Shown one piece after another: positions 5,634-8,426 of a DNA stretch of 8,426 nucleotides. The stretch is from the NCBI GenBank assembly GCA_013330975.1, contig DUHG01000151.1:8268-16693 (forward strand), in the 5' to 3' direction. Position numbers and translations under genes: made by a program. This DNA comes from Candidatus Bathyarchaeota archaeon. GTDB lineage: Archaea; Thermoproteota; Bathyarchaeia; Bathyarchaeales; Bathycorpusculaceae. The notes under the pieces are model-generated. The model saw nothing but the letters and a program-made list of their open reading frames with translations, searched no databases and was not told the origin of the DNA. Each line of letters starts with the position of its first letter. Positions within the stretch are counted from its first letter, which is position 1.

Positions 5634-5870
5634 TTGGAATCAAAAGGAGAGCACGCAAAGAAAGAGTTGTCCTTGGGACTGTGGGAAAAGTTCCTCACAC
5701 TGGGGATAGCATTATGTATTGTTGTGGGTTTGCTCCTAGGGAAGTTCTTTCCAGCCATCGGAGAGTTCATGGATGCACTCAAGTTTGCCCAGCTCTCCAT
5801 GCCAATCGGAATTTTGCTGTTCCTATGCTGCACTATCTTTCCGGTCCTTTTTGGTCATAAACCTTCCTGA
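5634..5870 (+). pseudogene. acr3: Truncated acr3 arsenite permease (N-terminal stump)
   Basis: A TTG-started frame of 78 codons that matches the beginning of Acr3, the membrane carrier that expels arsenite. LSLGLWEKFLTLGIALCIVV with GLLLGKFFPAIGEF forms the cytoplasmic lead-in and first helix, and FAQLSMPIGILLFL is the start of the second helix, as in the family. The match fades after about IFPVLFG, and the frame ends at TGA 5868-5870. Normal Acr3 has about 350-400 residues and ten helices. None of the remainder, including the conserved Cys of the fourth helix, is found downstream in any frame. It cannot transport. A GTG at 5621 right after arsR lies in another frame and may be the ancestral start. 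Break could be a deletion, decay or an assembly join. Confidence 0.75.
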
Positions 5871-6205
5871 TTGATCCATTGATACCGCTTGTAGTGCCAT
5901 GGACCAGTCCATTTTCATTCAACACGATTTACTTTAACTATCCATATGCTCAAAACATCGTTACCTATATTAGCGGATCATTATTTAAGTCGAGAAATTC
6001 AACTGGAATAATCCCGAAATGGCTGAGAAAATCAACCTTAGGTTATAATTACTACTGCAGACAGCGCACTGGATCGTCCATGAAGGTGTTACCGTTTGTT
6101 TAAGGGGCTCATCTTTTAAGCGACTTCAACTTAATAGGCGCGGCCCAAGCATCTTCAAATGATTGATGTTAGATGGTTTTGTGAAACGCTATCAAGTAGG
6201 TACAT
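5871..6205. other. Gene-free stretch between acr3 remnant and radical SAM gene
   Basis: Both flanking genes end here (convergent). Frames on both strands are broken by stops. A 74-codon plus-strand frame at 5879-6103 has an unlikely composition (Asn, Ser, Tyr, Pro-rich) and no Acr3 match. No inverted repeats marking an inserted element, no tRNA and no clear T-run terminator were seen. Confidence 0.45.
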
Positions 6206-8035
6206 TCATTTTTGAGGACGCGATTTTCGCAGATTCCACGCCAAGATCTCTGTGCCTGTTGCGACAAAAAGCCTGAAAGTGCTCCATAGCCTCTCGGTAC
6301 TCAAATTGTTCGAGAACAGAAAAGCAAGTCTCTCTAGCAGATTCGAATGATCTGGCTCGCTCAACCACTTCAGATCCACATCAAGATTTATTGTCGAATC
6401 CTCCTGTCTTCCTCGTATAGCTCGTATGTACTCAACAGTCTTACTAGTTGTCTTGAGCACAAGACTGACAGTAATGTCGTCGAGGTTTAGTGTGCATTGG
6501 ACCTTTTGTGGGCCAAGTATTCGGAGAAACCTCGTCATCTCTATGATTTCATGCACAAACACCGTTCTTGTATATGCTTCCACACGAGGGTCTGCATAAC
6601 CCTCAAGAAATGCTCTTATATGCTGGCGCAAGTTGTCCTTGTGAGACTCATTTCCATTATATGACAGGAAATCTACATTCAATGTTCTTTCTTGAATGAA
6701 ATCTGCTAGTGTCTTCTTTCGTCTAGTTCTTTTCTGAGAGACCATCTCCTGATCGATGAACGTGTCCATATTCCAGAACTTTGCCATGCAGTAGGTTGCC
6801 ATCTCTTCAATCGTCTCTTTTGATAAATGCTTGGTCTTATAGACTGAGTGCATCTCGTCAAAGTTGTCCCAGTTGGTCTCGAAGATCAATCCTTGTTTAT
6901 CTAGTTCCTTGTAGAATTCTGTCCCAGGAAACGGCGTCGCAATGCCGAAGGCGGCAGCTGTCAAACCAATCTCCTTTGCGTAGGTTGGAAAAGCTTTGAT
7001 TTCCTCTGCCGTTTGATCTGGGAGACCTATCACAAATGTGCCGCCTGCTCTACCGCCGTTTTCACGTATGTGCCGAACTGCTTCCCCATGAACCCTATTG
7101 ATAATGCCCTTCTTGATTAACTTCAAGTCCTTGGAGTTCGGGCTTTCTATACCCATCTCAAACTTGAGTATGCCTGCTAGGCACATCTTCTTCACGATCT
7201 CCGGGTTCTTAGCCATTGCGTCTGGTCTAACCAGGGCACAGAATTCTATGTTCAGATCGTGTTCCATTAACAATTCGCAAAGACGGTCGACCCTATTTGG
7301 GTTACCCATGAAGTTGGGATCGGCAAACATGGCGTTTAGAGGTCTCCCTTCGTGATATTCTGCCATCTCCAGAATCTCTTTCATAACGTTTTCTGGTGAG
7401 CGACATCTCAAGCAGCCATGGTTCATGCTGGGCTCGCAGCAAAAACTGCAAAGTCCATTGCAGCCTCTAGACATCATTATTACGTCGCAATCTGTTGTGC
7501 GGTTTTGGCTCTTGTACGAGTACTGTCTCAAACGACGTGCTGGAAAGGGAAGCCCATCCAGGTTTTCAATTCTTGACCTGTTCTCATTGTGGATTATTTT
7601 TCCGCTTTTCTTGTAGGAGGCTCCGGGAACATTCTCAGGAGTGCCCTTCTCCACAAGTTCCTTCATAGTGAACTCCCCTTCACCGCGAATAACCATGTCG
7701 ATCTGCGGGTAGGAAAGCATTAAGTCGGGGATTCCTGTTGGATGATATCCGCCAACCACTGTGGTGATTCTGTTTTTCTTGGCAATTTCCGCTAGACGTA
7801 GCCCTACGTTATGTTCTGTTGCGGAGATGGTGATGCCAACTAGGTCTGGACGATAGAGATCTACCAAACGCTGGAAGCTTTTCTGCTCTTTCTCCATATC
7901 AACAATGTGGACCTCTTCCACCGCATCTTCAATATACGCAGCAATATACTCTAGACCGATAGGTATTTGGTCAAAAGCAAAGCTTAGGCCTCTTCTCCCG
8001 GAGGGCTTCACCAAGAGGATTTTCTTGAAGGGCAT
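6206..8035 (-). CDS. B12-binding-domain radical SAM enzyme
   Basis: A protein of about 609 residues with three parts. Residues 1-135 are a cobalamin-binding-type Rossmann domain: KKILLVKPSG, DLVGITISATEH, VVGGYHPTGIPD and the VIRGEGEF motif typical of this class; the DxHxxG base-off histidine motif is absent, as in BchE-like enzymes. Residues about 180-400 are the radical SAM barrel with MSRGCNGLCSFC (Cys192, 196, 199 for the [4Fe-4S] cluster), FADPNFMG, KFEMGIESPN and GGTFVIGLPDQT. Residues about 430-609 are a tail I do not recognise. Extra Cys200, 208 and 211 follow the cluster. It probably methylates or rearranges a carbon centre; substrate unknown. ATG 8035 is chosen because the domain begins there and GGAG sits six bases upstream; ATG 8113 would add 26 residues without a ribosome site. 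It appears to be transcribed alone. Confidence 0.9.
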   Translation of the reverse strand: MPFKKILLVKPSGRRGLSFAFDQIPIGLEYIAAYIEDAVEEVHIVDMEKEQKSFQRLVDLYRPDLVGITISATEHNVGLRLAEIAKKNRITTVVGGYHPTGIPDLMLSYPQIDMVIRGEGEFTMKELVEKGTPENVPGASYKKSGKIIHNENRSRIENLDGLPFPARRLRQYSYKSQNRTTDCDVIMMSRGCNGLCSFCCEPSMNHGCLRCRSPENVMKEILEMAEYHEGRPLNAMFADPNFMGNPNRVDRLCELLMEHDLNIEFCALVRPDAMAKNPEIVKKMCLAGILKFEMGIESPNSKDLKLIKKGIINRVHGEAVRHIRENGGRAGGTFVIGLPDQTAEEIKAFPTYAKEIGLTAAAFGIATPFPGTEFYKELDKQGLIFETNWDNFDEMHSVYKTKHLSKETIEEMATYCMAKFWNMDTFIDQEMVSQKRTRRKKTLADFIQERTLNVDFLSYNGNESHKDNLRQHIRAFLEGYADPRVEAYTRTVFVHEIIEMTRFLRILGPQKVQCTLNLDDITVSLVLKTTSKTVEYIRAIRGRQEDSTINLDVDLKWLSEPDHSNLLERLAFLFSNNLSTERLWSTFRLFVATGTEILAWNLRKSRPQK

Positions 8036-8113
8036 ATCGAACTCCGAAGACTGGTTTGGAACTAAGGCTTGTGCATTAAGGATTGATTTAATTCTTGCGG
8101 TATACCTAGCCAT

Positions 8114-8426
8114 AGCTAGCTATGTCGCCAGATATTACGTTTGAAGAAAACGAGGTAATGATTGACCAAAAGAATGCACTGCCATAAACACAAAATAATA
8201 GAGACACCAAAACAACCCGACAAACCTGAAACAACAGAAATTGGCAGCGGAAGTTTTCTCACGTACACAGTAGCAGTCAGAATGTATGTCTTTGTGTAGT
8301 TTACATCTTAACCTTCAGTACACTACCACCAACCATAGAAGTGACACGCAAATTTTTCCCAATAAGGAAACCAACAGTTGGTAATCGCACCTAACCATAG
8401 GTAAACGTCGTCCTGTGTGTTTGGGA
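8114..8426. other. Gene-poor end of window with one short possible ORF
   Basis: The stretch upstream of the radical SAM gene is AT-rich and has no clear gene. One plus-strand frame, ATG 8174 to TAG 8299, would give 41 residues beginning MHCHKHKIIETPKQPDKPET; it has no ribosome site and no recognisable family, so I do not call it a gene. A small perfect dyad CCAACAGTTGG lies near 8372-8382. The minus strand at the right edge has only short frames that stop within about 40 codons. Confidence 0.35.

Noticed and set aside
5879..6103. Plus-strand frame of 74 codons after the acr3 remnant
   Set aside because: Considered as a displaced piece of Acr3, but no Acr3 motif is present and composition is atypical.
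8174..8299. 41-codon frame beginning MHCHKHK
   Set aside because: Too short, no ribosome site or recognisable family; noted only in the intergenic entry.
1..8426. CRISPR array, tRNA or rRNA genes
   Set aside because: No regularly spaced repeats and no cloverleaf or rRNA-like segment seen by eye; a covariance-model scan was not possible here.

Overview
The window looks archaeal. Several genes start within about 25-40 bases of an AT-rich TATA-like box with no Shine-Dalgarno (SD) site (near-leaderless transcripts), while others have SD sites complementary to the archaeal 16S tail (AGGTGAT, AGGAG, GGAG). The mix of an anaerobe-style 2[4Fe-4S] ferredoxin, a cobalamin/radical-SAM enzyme and a small methylating arsenic island would suit an uncultured, largely anaerobic lineage such as Bathyarchaeia. 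That placement is inference only.

Layout. Bases 1-119 (minus) hold the N-terminus of an unrecognised protein cut by the window edge. Bases 388-2251 (plus) carry a hemerythrin-like HHE protein, a small cupin and a HEAT-repeat-like helical protein. Bases 2252-2660 are mostly non-coding but contain a minus-strand frame interrupted by one TAA, possibly a decayed small gene. Bases 2671-4127 (plus) are a six-helix membrane protein followed 20 bases later by an arsenite methyltransferase (arsM). Bases 4124-5237 (minus) are a tight operon: ferredoxin, arsenate reductase (arsC) and an unknown small protein. Bases 5291-5870 (plus) are arsR followed by a stump of acr3, the arsenite efflux permease, which stops after about two membrane segments. 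Bases 5871-6205 hold no convincing gene. Bases 6206-8035 (minus) encode a B12-binding-domain radical SAM enzyme, and the last 300 bases are without a clear gene.

How the genes work together. Bases 2671-5870 form an arsenic-response island. ArsR would sense As(III) and release a divergent promoter region. ArsC reduces arsenate to arsenite, perhaps with electrons from the co-operonic ferredoxin. ArsM methylates the arsenite. The usual exporter Acr3 is broken here, so detoxification may depend on methylation and possibly on the unknown membrane protein beside arsM.

Three details stand out. (1) The ferredoxin frame has no ATG, GTG or TTG start, but an ATG at a leaderless position (5237) leads into it through a -1 shift at CCAAAATAA. 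(2) A perfect 7-bp inverted repeat covers the arsR start codon and is a good operator candidate. (3) The arsM and downstream small-protein genes converge with interlocked stop codons.
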